64,000 nt of DNA from Alkalicella caledoniensis (GTDB lineage Bacteria; Bacillota; Proteinivoracia; Proteinivoracales; Proteinivoracaceae). Positions within the stretch are counted from its first letter, which is position 1, and each line of letters opens with the position of its first letter. The DNA is taken from the NCBI RefSeq assembly GCF_014467015.1, contig NZ_CP058559.1, positions 1,984,001 through 2,048,000 on the forward strand, in the 5' to 3' direction. Positions 47,695 through 55,297 of this stretch are shown one piece after another. Made by a program: the position numbers and the translations under genes. Under the pieces are notes generated by a model. That model was given only the letters and a program-made list of their open reading frames with translations. It made no database searches and had not been told where the DNA came from.

Positions 47695-47991
47695 ATGAAA
47701 AATAATAATGACACAATGACAAAGGCTGCCATACAGAGAATAAAAGAGTTAGAGTGCCCCACAGGAGAATTAGAAGGAAGAATAGCTAGAATTCTTGAAA
47801 GATATGATGTGGCTAGTAGCCGTGAGGTAGAGATAGAGATTAGTTCCAGTTCGGACATGGATGATGGACAATTATACAAGATACAACTGCCTGGAGAGGC
47901 TCAATCAATTATGGTAGAAGCAAAGACTGGAATGGATGACTATGTGACAATTGTTACTGATGTATATATGGATGGAGTAATAACAGAGTAA
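47695..47991 (+). CDS. Hypothetical 98-residue protein
   Basis: A small acidic cytoplasmic protein with no family I recognise. The first 40 residues look helical (TKAAIQRIKELECPTGELEGRIARILERY) and the rest beta-rich (EVEIEISSSSDMDDGQLYKI, VTIVTDVYMDGVI). The ATG follows AAGGAGTG. It lies 81 bp before the debranching enzyme gene on the same strand, so they may be co-expressed. There is no signal peptide. Confidence 0.65.
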   Translation: MKNNNDTMTKAAIQRIKELECPTGELEGRIARILERYDVASSREVEIEISSSSDMDDGQLYKIQLPGEAQSIMVEAKTGMDDYVTIVTDVYMDGVITE

Positions 47992-48072
47992 ATATATGAT
48001 TAAACTCATAGTGGATTAGGTCTTTGAACTATGATAAAATCTTGCTATCAGTACTAATTAAGGGGTGGAACA

Positions 48073-50076
48073 ATGTATAATTTCGGAAGAGGATATTGGA
48101 AAGATATAAAACAAGGAAATGAACGTGAATGGGTACTTGGAAATGGACTAGGAGGTTATGCCTGTCATTCAATAATTGGTGGGGGTTTTAGGCTACAACA
48201 TGGATATCTAACTGCAGCAGTTAAGGCACCTACCGTTAGATATCATGTATTTACAAGGACCCAGGAACAAATTATTCTAAATGGCAAAAAACATGATTTG
48301 ACTTCCCAAGAATATGTAAACTGGAATAAAAATGGGCAGGAATACCTATCTCGATTTACCTTCCATCATGTACCTACATACAAGTATCAAGTTGAAGATA
48401 TATCAGTTACTAAAACAATTGCCATGGAATACGGTCACAACACAACAACTGTGTGTTATGAAGTTGAAAATGGCATGGAGGCAGCCCAGCTAAATATAGT
48501 CCCACTATTTAATTATAGGGCTTCTGGAGCGGCATCAGAAAAGGGAGATTTGAATTTCCAAGTGGTACAAAGGGATGATAAACTATTTTTAATTCCCGAA
48601 AAAAACCCAGCTGTTGTAATTAAGTTTATGACCTCTGAAGGTATTTATTTTGACAGAAAAGAGATTCCGACTACCATGGCTGAACCATGCTTCACCATGG
48701 AGGGGGACCATTTTTATAGGTTTGAAAGTGTGACAGGATATACAGGTCTTGATAATCATTTTACTCCTTATGAAATCCAGATTAAGTTAGAGCCCTTTGA
48801 AAAAAAGAAGTTTTATATTATCTGCACAACGGAGGAGTTCCCCAAGAAAGATGGATTTAAAATAGTGCAAGAATACAAAGACCGAATGAAAGATCTTATA
48901 AATAAAGCTGGATATAAAAAAAATCTTGCAAACAGTTTGGTTGAGGCAGCAGATCATTTTATAGTACATAGGCAATCAACAGGGCTTAAAACTATACTTG
49001 CAGGTTTACCTTGGTTTACTGATTGGGGTAGAGATACCATGATTGCTTTACAAGGATTGACACTGGCAACAAAAAGGTTTCATGATGCTAGGGAGATACT
49101 AGAGTCTTTTTCCCGCTATGTAAAAAACGGGCTTATTCCTAATTTGTTTCCAGATGGCGATGCAGAGCCCATGTACAATACAGTAGATGCATCTATGTGG
49201 TATTTCCATTCTGTAGACCAGTATTTAAAATACACAGGTTCAACTGATGACTATGAATTTATCAAAGAGAAGATATATCCTAAATTGAAGGAAATCATAG
49301 AGGCTTATAAAAGAGGAACTGATTTTTCCATTGGTATGGACCAAGACAGTTTAATTTTTGCAGGAAATGGTTTTGATCAGGTTACGTGGATGGACGTAAG
49401 GGTAGGAGACTGGGTAGTGACACCTAGGCATGGAAAGCCTGTGGAGATAAATGCCCTTTGGTACAATGCCCTACGGGTTATGGCTGATTTGGCTCATAAA
49501 TTTGATGATAATTCACAGGAATATCTAGAGCTTTCTGAAAAAGTTAAGAAATCATTCAATGAAAAGTTTTGGAATGAAGAGACCCAATGCTTGTACGATG
49601 TTGTTGATGGGAATGACGGGAGTATTAGGCCGAACCAAATTTGGGCAGTATCCTTGCCTTATACTATGCTTTCAGGTAGTAAAGCCAAGCAGGTTGTGGA
49701 TGTGGTACATAAACATCTTTACTCAACCTATGGGCTTAAGTCCTTATCAAACAACGATCCACAGTATAAAGGTAAATACATAGGCAAACTTATAAATCGC
49801 GATGGAGCTTATCATATGGGAACAACTTGGACCTTCCCCCTAGGTGGATTTATATCAGCCTACTGTAAAGTTAACAATTATTCAAAGGAAGCCATATTGA
49901 AAGCCAAAGATATGTGTGAGGTTTTTGAAGACCATCTTCGTGATGGCTGTATAAATGGCATAGCAGAGATTTTCGACGGTGACTTCAGTTCTGTAAGTAG
50001 AGGTTGCTTTTCCCAAGCTTGGAGTGTGTCAGAAATTCTAAGAGCATATACAGAAGATGTTTTACCAAACCTATAA
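48073..50076 (+). CDS. Glycogen debranching enzyme (amylo-alpha-1,6-glucosidase)
   Basis: A 667-residue enzyme of the bacterial/archaeal glycogen-debranching family. The N-terminal beta domain (about 1-260) starts with EWVLGNGLGGYACHSIIGG, and the C-terminal (alpha/alpha)6 glucosidase (about 285-665, GH133 type) has LPWFTDWGRDTMIALQGL, NTVDASMWYFHSVDQYLKYTG and QIWAVSLPYTML. It should hydrolyse alpha-1,6 branches of glycogen-like glucans. The ATG follows GGGGTGG. No glycogen synthesis genes are in the window; an aldose epimerase gene lies nearby on the other strand. Confidence 0.92.
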   Translation: MYNFGRGYWKDIKQGNEREWVLGNGLGGYACHSIIGGGFRLQHGYLTAAVKAPTVRYHVFTRTQEQIILNGKKHDLTSQEYVNWNKNGQEYLSRFTFHHVPTYKYQVEDISVTKTIAMEYGHNTTTVCYEVENGMEAAQLNIVPLFNYRASGAASEKGDLNFQVVQRDDKLFLIPEKNPAVVIKFMTSEGIYFDRKEIPTTMAEPCFTMEGDHFYRFESVTGYTGLDNHFTPYEIQIKLEPFEKKKFYIICTTEEFPKKDGFKIVQEYKDRMKDLINKAGYKKNLANSLVEAADHFIVHRQSTGLKTILAGLPWFTDWGRDTMIALQGLTLATKRFHDAREILESFSRYVKNGLIPNLFPDGDAEPMYNTVDASMWYFHSVDQYLKYTGSTDDYEFIKEKIYPKLKEIIEAYKRGTDFSIGMDQDSLIFAGNGFDQVTWMDVRVGDWVVTPRHGKPVEINALWYNALRVMADLAHKFDDNSQEYLELSEKVKKSFNEKFWNEETQCLYDVVDGNDGSIRPNQIWAVSLPYTMLSGSKAKQVVDVVHKHLYSTYGLKSLSNNDPQYKGKYIGKLINRDGAYHMGTTWTFPLGGFISAYCKVNNYSKEAILKAKDMCEVFEDHLRDGCINGIAEIFDGDFSSVSRGCFSQAWSVSEILRAYTEDVLPNL

Positions 50077-50181
50077 GTTTTAGACAAAGGGAAGGAAGTC
50101 TAAAAATCAATACTGGACTGATACATAAAAAAATATTTAGACAAAATACTAAAGATAGCACACTAAAAGGAGTGATATCTT

Positions 50182-50700
50182 TTGAACAATAACTTAAACA
50201 ATGTACAGCTTAGGGAAAATATTATGGACTTTCTGCAAGAACATATGGATGGATCACTGGCAACTGTAAAAAATGGCATGCCCCGTTGCAGCCCAGTTCG
50301 TTATTTCATAGGAGATGATATGGAAGTTTATATACTATCTGCAGGGGGAGAAAAGTTTAATGCTATTAAGGAAAACCCAAATGTTTGCTTGCTAGTAAAT
50401 AGTGAGTACCTAGACCATAGAAGAATAAAAGGGGTTCAAGTATTTGGAAAAGCTACAACTAGCTTATCAGAACCTGACCTTTACCATGAGGCTATTGGGT
50501 ACGCACCAGATCCATTTCTTATGGAAAGGGAAAAGAGTCAGCTTAGGGTTATAAAGGTCGTTCCAGAAGAGGTTGTGTATTTAGATGCCCTAAAAGATGG
50601 TGATAGGACAAAACAGACTCTAAAAACAGAAGATATTTTCCATGAGCAAGGTCAGATGGTAATGGACGATATACAAACCTATATACCCTCCCTTGACTAA
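50182..50700 (+). CDS. Pyridoxamine 5'-phosphate oxidase-fold protein
   Basis: A 172-residue flavin-binding-type protein of the PNPOx-like split-barrel family (MDFLQEHMDGSLATVKNGMPRCSPVRYF, LSAGGEKFNAIKENPNVCLLV, GVQVFGKA). Such proteins bind FMN or F420 and act as oxidases, reductases or FMN stores; true PNPOx is unlikely because the family is broad. The start is TTG 50182, with GGAGTG upstream. It is 105 bp after the debranching enzyme and may be cotranscribed. Confidence 0.82.
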   Translation: MNNNLNNVQLRENIMDFLQEHMDGSLATVKNGMPRCSPVRYFIGDDMEVYILSAGGEKFNAIKENPNVCLLVNSEYLDHRRIKGVQVFGKATTSLSEPDLYHEAIGYAPDPFLMEREKSQLRVIKVVPEEVVYLDALKDGDRTKQTLKTEDIFHEQGQMVMDDIQTYIPSLD

Positions 50701-50749
50701 TAGAAATATTAACAAATTATTAAATATACCCTAGCTTAGGTTATATATA

Positions 50750-50778
50750 TTGACAGTAGCATAGGATTTAGATAAGAT
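50750..50778 (+). promoter_or_regulatory. Promoter of the MFS leader
   Basis: TTGACA, 17 bp, TAAGAT. Confidence 0.8.
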
Positions 50779-50784
50779 AACAAT

Positions 50785-50903
50785 AATTATTTTTTGAAAT
50801 AGTGAGTGTACCTAATTCATGAGCGGTACAGGGATAAAATCCTACACGTAGAGAAAACCCCTACGGAGTCACTTTAGTGACTTCGTAGGGGTTTTATATT
50901 TTA
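50785..50903 (+). promoter_or_regulatory. Riboswitch-like leader with terminator, upstream of MFS pump
   Basis: After the promoter the RNA can form TGTACC/GGTACA (50807-50812 with 50825-50830) and a GGAT-aaa-ATCC hairpin directly after it. CGTAG (50847-50851) can pair with CTACG (50861-50865), which is also the left arm of a strong terminator, AAAACCCCTACG...CGTAGGGGTTTT (50854-50895, inner AGTCAC/GTGACT). These pairings exclude each other, as in a transcription-control riboswitch. The two-hairpin layout before an exporter recalls the guanidine-IV (mepA) class, but I could not check this. Confidence 0.62.
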
Positions 50904-50930
50904 ACATATTAAAGGGATGGTGGGATTCTT

Positions 50931-52121
50931 ATGAACTACAGAAAAAACATTAATATTTACTCCTATTATCGTATGTTTGGTGAGTTGATAATCCTTGGAC
51001 CAATCATTATGGTATTCCTAAGGGAAAAAGGCTTATCTTTTTCAGAGATAATGCTAATTAGCTCTATAGGTTCAATTAGTGTATTTATCTTTGAAGTACC
51101 AACAGGAATTTTAGCAGACAAAATAAGTAGAAAGTATAGCTTAGTATTAGGGAGCCTTTTGTGGACATTACAACTAATCATAATGATATTTGCCAACAGT
51201 TTTCTGGCCTTTGCCGTGGCTGAAATATTCTTAGCACTAGGTATAACATTAAAATCAGGTGCAAAAACAGCCCTTCTTTACGACAGTTTAAAAACAATCA
51301 ATAGAGAAAACGAGATCCAAAAATATGAAGGGAAAGCTAACCCCCTCATATTTTATAGCCAGGCCATAGGTTCTATAGCTGCAGGCTTTTTGTATACCAT
51401 AAACATATACTTGCCTTTTGTGATTTCTGCAGTAAATACTGTAATAGCTGCCATTATAGCCCTTAGGTTTTCTGAACCACCCATAGAAGACAAAAAAGAT
51501 AAGGATTCCTACTTCAAATTTGTTAAAGAAAGTGGAAAATATGTGATGAATCATAGCAAAGTAAAGGCAGTAATCCTATACGGAACTATTTTTTACATGT
51601 TTTATAGGGCAGGTTTCTTTTTTTTCCAACCGTACTTTGAAGGAGTAAACATAAATATCAAATACTTTGGACTATTATTTGCATTATTTAACATAGTGGC
51701 AGGGATAGTGGCACAAAATGCCCATACCATAATGTCTAAGGCTAAAAGAAGAACACTCACCCTTTTATCAGGATTAATGATACTCTCTTTCTTCACGATG
51801 ACAATCACTAAAGTTTGGATAGGGGCCTTTGCTATATTGCTACAACAAGCAGCCAGAGGCTTGTACCCATCAATCATAAGTAAGTACATGAACAAGCATA
51901 TACCTTCAAACAGAAGAGCCACTATAATGTCACTGTACAGTCTTGTGGTAAATGTATCCGCAGCTTTACTATACCCAGTTCTAGGGATAATCATGGATAG
52001 ATCAGGGGTATTTGCAATCCATGGAATAATGACTGTGGCTATGTTAGTGCTAACAGCTATAACACTAACTTACTATGGAAGAGTTAACAACTCATTACTA
52101 AACAGTGAGAAAGTAGCATAA
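50931..52121 (+). CDS. MFS transporter behind a riboswitch-like leader
   Basis: A 396-residue protein with about twelve membrane segments. The motif after TM2 (FEVPTGILADKISRKYSLVLGS) is the MFS motif A, and the first helix is unusually short (NIYSYYRMFGELIILGPIIMVFL). It belongs to the large uncharacterised drug-export-type MFS group. The ATG follows GGTGGG. The upstream terminator leader suggests that its expression depends on a small molecule that it may export. A bidirectional terminator follows. Confidence 0.88.
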   Translation: MNYRKNINIYSYYRMFGELIILGPIIMVFLREKGLSFSEIMLISSIGSISVFIFEVPTGILADKISRKYSLVLGSLLWTLQLIIMIFANSFLAFAVAEIFLALGITLKSGAKTALLYDSLKTINRENEIQKYEGKANPLIFYSQAIGSIAAGFLYTINIYLPFVISAVNTVIAAIIALRFSEPPIEDKKDKDSYFKFVKESGKYVMNHSKVKAVILYGTIFYMFYRAGFFFFQPYFEGVNINIKYFGLLFALFNIVAGIVAQNAHTIMSKAKRRTLTLLSGLMILSFFTMTITKVWIGAFAILLQQAARGLYPSIISKYMNKHIPSNRRATIMSLYSLVVNVSAALLYPVLGIIMDRSGVFAIHGIMTVAMLVLTAITLTYYGRVNNSLLNSEKVA

Positions 52122-52122
52122 G

Positions 52123-52148
52123 AAAAGCAGGGGTAGCACCCCTGCTTT
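52123..52148. terminator. Bidirectional terminator
   Basis: AAAGCAGGGGT-agc-ACCCCTGCTTT, overlapping the stop of the minus-strand gene. Confidence 0.9.
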
Positions 52149-52704
52149 AGTTATTTACAGTCCTTTGGTATAAAAAATCTTTATAATCGTGGATATAGCC
52201 CTCATAAACTAACTCTTTGTCTTCCATATCGTATAGGTCGCTGGTGCTGATCAGGGCTGGTATTTTAGTTGTATCATATACCTTACTATTGATCATAACC
52301 TCAGATACAAACTGTGAACAGAAATAATGATGCTTTCTTATGATTGGACGGTGTAAAATAACACCAAAAAGGCCTAGGAAATTATATCTAAATTTGTTTT
52401 GCTCTTTCTTAAAACGCTCTACTTCCTTTAGCAAATTATTGTATTGTTCTTCAGTTATCTTTATCCTATAGACCGCACATCTACTATTGGAGCATTTTTT
52501 AAACATCCCATCATAGAAACTCTCAACTACAAACCCCCCAGACAAAGGATTATTGGGATTAGTCCTGCCAAATGAATACAGTTGGTTAAAGCTATCATCA
52601 AAGCTTATAGATGTATGAGGATACTGTAAATTGCCCAAAAAATATATAGCCCTTGAAAGCCAAGTGTCAGTTTTAGAGAACACCAAGTACATATACTTAT
52701 CCAT
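52147..52704 (-). CDS. Permuted NlpC/P60-like (YiiX/YebB-type) cysteine hydrolase
   Basis: A 185-residue cytoplasmic protein with a permuted papain-like fold: the histidine comes first (GNLQYPHTSISFDD, about residue 30) and the nucleophilic cysteine later (HHYFCSQFVSEVM, about residue 128). Members act on amide or thioester bonds in peptidoglycan, lipids or peptides. No signal peptide is present, so an intracellular or lipid substrate is more likely. The short spacing between the motifs is normal for the group. The gene stands alone, convergent with the MFS gene. Confidence 0.78.
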   Translation of the reverse strand: MDKYMYLVFSKTDTWLSRAIYFLGNLQYPHTSISFDDSFNQLYSFGRTNPNNPLSGGFVVESFYDGMFKKCSNSRCAVYRIKITEEQYNNLLKEVERFKKEQNKFRYNFLGLFGVILHRPIIRKHHYFCSQFVSEVMINSKVYDTTKIPALISTSDLYDMEDKELVYEGYIHDYKDFLYQRTVNN

Positions 52705-52868
52705 AGCTACTGGTACAACTCCCTCGTTAAATTCTTAAAATTAAAGTAATAATATTATACACTATTTTGTCCTAAGAAGAACAGATTTTAGAAAAAGTTA
52801 ATATTTCCATTAAAGGAAAAGCCTAATTAGGGTAGAATTTATAAGTAAAGAAATGGGGGCAAATAAAC

Positions 52869-52961
52869 ATGGGTGTACATATCACTGAATTAGACAAGAG
52901 AAATCTAAAAAAATGTGCCCACGAAGTAATGTTATTATGGTATTTAGATTTAAGTAAATAA
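52869..52961 (+). pseudogene. Short ORF, possible N-terminal relic of a GNAT-like gene
   Basis: A 30-codon frame, MGVHITELDKRNLKKCAHEV followed by MLLWYLDLSK, preceded by GGGGGC. The first 20 residues resemble the start of GNAT proteins, where a first beta strand is followed by a helix, but the frame then stops. It may be a relic or chance. It ends where the ABC-F promoter begins. Confidence 0.25.
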
Positions 52962-52990
52962 TTGCCAGAAAGTTAGGAGTATGGTATAAT
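52962..52990 (+). promoter_or_regulatory. Promoter of the ABC-F leader
   Basis: TTGCCA (52962-52967), 17 bp, TATAAT (52985-52990). The leader RNA starts near 52997, about 296 bases before the ABC-F start codon. Confidence 0.78.
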
Positions 52991-53025
52991 ATTTTATAAT
53001 TATAAGAAATGGAGGTGTAGATACT

Positions 53026-53133
53026 TTGGAATCTTTAGTTAATTCTACATTGAACAGATTACCTAACCGTAGTATGAAAGATAACATGTTTTCAAAAAAG
53101 GGAGGAGTATGTCCAATTTCAGATATTAGCTAA
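53026..53133 (+). CDS. Leader peptide of the ABC-F gene
   Basis: A 35-codon frame starting at TTG 53026, eight bases after a full GGAGGTG site and 36 bases after the -10 box. The product starts MESLVNSTLNRLPNRSMKDN and ends GGVCPISDIS. It is not hydrophobic and has no family I know. Its position between promoter and terminator, upstream of a ribosome-protection-type ABC-F gene, is that of leader peptides whose translation, when stalled by an antibiotic, prevents termination. A role as an independent peptide cannot be excluded. Confidence 0.65.
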   Translation: MESLVNSTLNRLPNRSMKDNMFSKKGGVCPISDIS

Positions 53134-53177
53134 GGAAAAGTAAATCTATGCCGTTGTTTAAGTTAATTGATTAAATT

Positions 53178-53211
53178 AACCTAGGTAGGATTGGCTTGCC
53201 TAGGTTTTTTT
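53178..53211 (+). terminator. Attenuator terminator before the ABC-F gene
   Basis: AACCTAGG (53178-53185) paired with CCTAGGTT (53199-53206), followed by T to 53211. An overlapping GTTAATT/AATTAAC hairpin (about 53162-53180) competes for the left arm, giving an antitermination switch. Confidence 0.82.
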
Positions 53212-53292
53212 GTGCATATATTTAGCAATGAATCCTTGGCTTGGCTTAGCTTGGTAAGGCAATAAGCTTAGGTTATTGAGGAGGATAAAAAA

Positions 53293-55173
53293 ATGATAGA
53301 AATAGCTTTGAAAAATATAAAAAAATATTATGGCGGTAATGAAATAATAAAGGATATAAGTTTAGAAGTTATACGTGGTGAAAAAGTGGGTATTGTGGGA
53401 GTTAATGGTTCAGGTAAAACTACACTTTTTAAAATTATTACTGGAAATGAAAATCACGACCAAGGTACATTAGCTATAAGTAAAGGCGCAGTGCTAGGAT
53501 ATCTTGATCAAATTCCTGTTTTTTCTGATGGGGTGCTGGTTTCAGAAGTTCTAGAAATGGCTTTCCAAGAAGAGTTTAAATTATTAAAAGAAATCAGAGC
53601 TTTGGAGCAAGGCATGGCCATAACTACAGGAAAAGAACTAGATAGAATAATGAAACAATACGCAGACTTACATGACTTGTACACCTTCAAGGGTGGGTAT
53701 GAAATAGAAGAAAGAATAAGTAAAGTCTGCACAGGGCTGAAAATTACAGAAGAGTTCAAAGGCCGCCAATTTAATAGTTTGAGTGGCGGAGAAAAAACCA
53801 CAGTAATGCTTGGGAAAATACTTCTTCAAACATGTAATGTTTTACTTTTAGATGAGCCATCTAACCACTTGGATATGGAATCAATAGAATGGCTTGAAGG
53901 ATATCTAAGGGACTATAGGGGAACAGTTGTGATTATATCCCATGACAGATACTTTTTGGACAGAGTTGTAAACAAAATTATTGAGGTGGAAGCAGGGGAA
54001 GCAGAAATATACCATGGTAACTATTCTTACTTTGTGGAAGAGAAGAACCGCAGATTATTAGAAGCTATGAATGCATATAAAAATCAAGAGAAAAAATTAA
54101 AATCCATGGAGGAATCCATCAAGAGATTAAGGCAGTGGGGGATCCAAGGCGACAATGAGAAGTTTTTCAAGAAGGCTGCCAGTATCCAAAAAAGGCTTGA
54201 TAAAATAGAAAGATTGAAAAAACCCATAATGGAACGGAAAAAGGCTCAACTGCAGTTTAATGCTAAAGACAGATCAGGCAAGGATGTAATTAGCATGAAA
54301 GGAGTAAATAAATCCTTTGATGGTGAAGGGATATTGAGCTCTTTGGATATGGAATTATCTTACGGAGAAAAGGTTGCTATTTTAGGTAAAAATGGATGTG
54401 GTAAAACAACCTTAATCAAAGTGATAACTGGGCAATATAGCTGTGAAGCAGGAGAGGTAAAGATAGGCTCCAATGTGAAAATAGGATACCTTGAACAAAA
54501 CATTGTATTTCCTAATGAAGGCGAAACCATACTTGGGTATTTCAGAGATAAATATCCTTGCAACGAAGGAGTTGCAAGGAGCATACTATCTAAATACTTG
54601 TTTTATGGAGAGGATGTATTTAAGAAGCTAGGGTCTTTGTCAGGTGGAGAAAAAAGCAGATTAAGACTTTGCCAGCTGATTTATGACAATGTCAATACAT
54701 TGATACTAGATGAACCTACAAATCACTTGGATATTGAATCTAGGGAGATGCTAGAGGAGTCGTTAGATGATTTTAAAGGAACAGTGTTATTTATTTCCCA
54801 TGATAGGTACTTTGTTAACGGTCTGGCAGAAAAAGTAATGCTTCTTAATGATGGTAAAATAACTGAGTATCAAGGAAACTATGACTACTATAAAGAAAAG
54901 TGCAAAGATGAAGCTAGTATAGGGGAAAAGAAGAATCAAATATGCACTAAGAAAAAAGAATCACTTTCCAAGCCTAAAGTTATTCAAACAAATAAAGTTA
55001 AGCCACAAGAGAAAATAGAGATTGAGATAGAAGAACTAGAGCAAATAATAAGCTCAATAGAAGTTAAAATGCAAAGTGAACTGAGCCTAGAACAACTTCA
55101 GACACTACAAAATGAAAAAGAAGAATTACAAAATAAATTGGATTTGTTATTAGAAGCCTGGGTAGGGGCTTAG
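53293..55173 (+). CDS. ABC-F family ATPase, probable antibiotic ribosome-protection protein
   Basis: A 626-residue soluble protein with two ATPase domains and no membrane helices. Domain 1: Walker A GVNGSGKTTL, signature LSGGEKTTVMLG, Walker B VLLLDEPSNHLD. The interdomain linker (about 240-320) carries the helical hairpin EAMNAYKNQEKKLKSMEESI that reaches the ribosomal peptidyl-transferase centre. Domain 2: GKNGCGKTTL, LSGGEKSRLRL, LILDEPTNHLD. A C-terminal coiled coil follows (about 570-626). The upstream leader peptide plus attenuator suggests induction by a ribosome-targeting drug (lincosamide, streptogramin, pleuromutilin or macrolide). Which drug is not evident. Confidence 0.93.
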   Translation: MIEIALKNIKKYYGGNEIIKDISLEVIRGEKVGIVGVNGSGKTTLFKIITGNENHDQGTLAISKGAVLGYLDQIPVFSDGVLVSEVLEMAFQEEFKLLKEIRALEQGMAITTGKELDRIMKQYADLHDLYTFKGGYEIEERISKVCTGLKITEEFKGRQFNSLSGGEKTTVMLGKILLQTCNVLLLDEPSNHLDMESIEWLEGYLRDYRGTVVIISHDRYFLDRVVNKIIEVEAGEAEIYHGNYSYFVEEKNRRLLEAMNAYKNQEKKLKSMEESIKRLRQWGIQGDNEKFFKKAASIQKRLDKIERLKKPIMERKKAQLQFNAKDRSGKDVISMKGVNKSFDGEGILSSLDMELSYGEKVAILGKNGCGKTTLIKVITGQYSCEAGEVKIGSNVKIGYLEQNIVFPNEGETILGYFRDKYPCNEGVARSILSKYLFYGEDVFKKLGSLSGGEKSRLRLCQLIYDNVNTLILDEPTNHLDIESREMLEESLDDFKGTVLFISHDRYFVNGLAEKVMLLNDGKITEYQGNYDYYKEKCKDEASIGEKKNQICTKKKESLSKPKVIQTNKVKPQEKIEIEIEELEQIISSIEVKMQSELSLEQLQTLQNEKEELQNKLDLLLEAWVGA

Positions 55174-55297
55174 AAGGTAAGCCATGGGTCAATTGATATT
55201 AGCTAGAGGGAAGATAGTATTGTAATAGGGTTTTTATGACAAATGGGCAAAGTAAGGTATAATGTTCAGTAGATGAATTATTGAAAGGAATGCTGTT

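Noticed and set aside
53109-53129. Second six-codon frame inside the ABC-F leader
   Set aside because: Its ATG is only about two bases from the GGAGGAG run, too close for efficient initiation.
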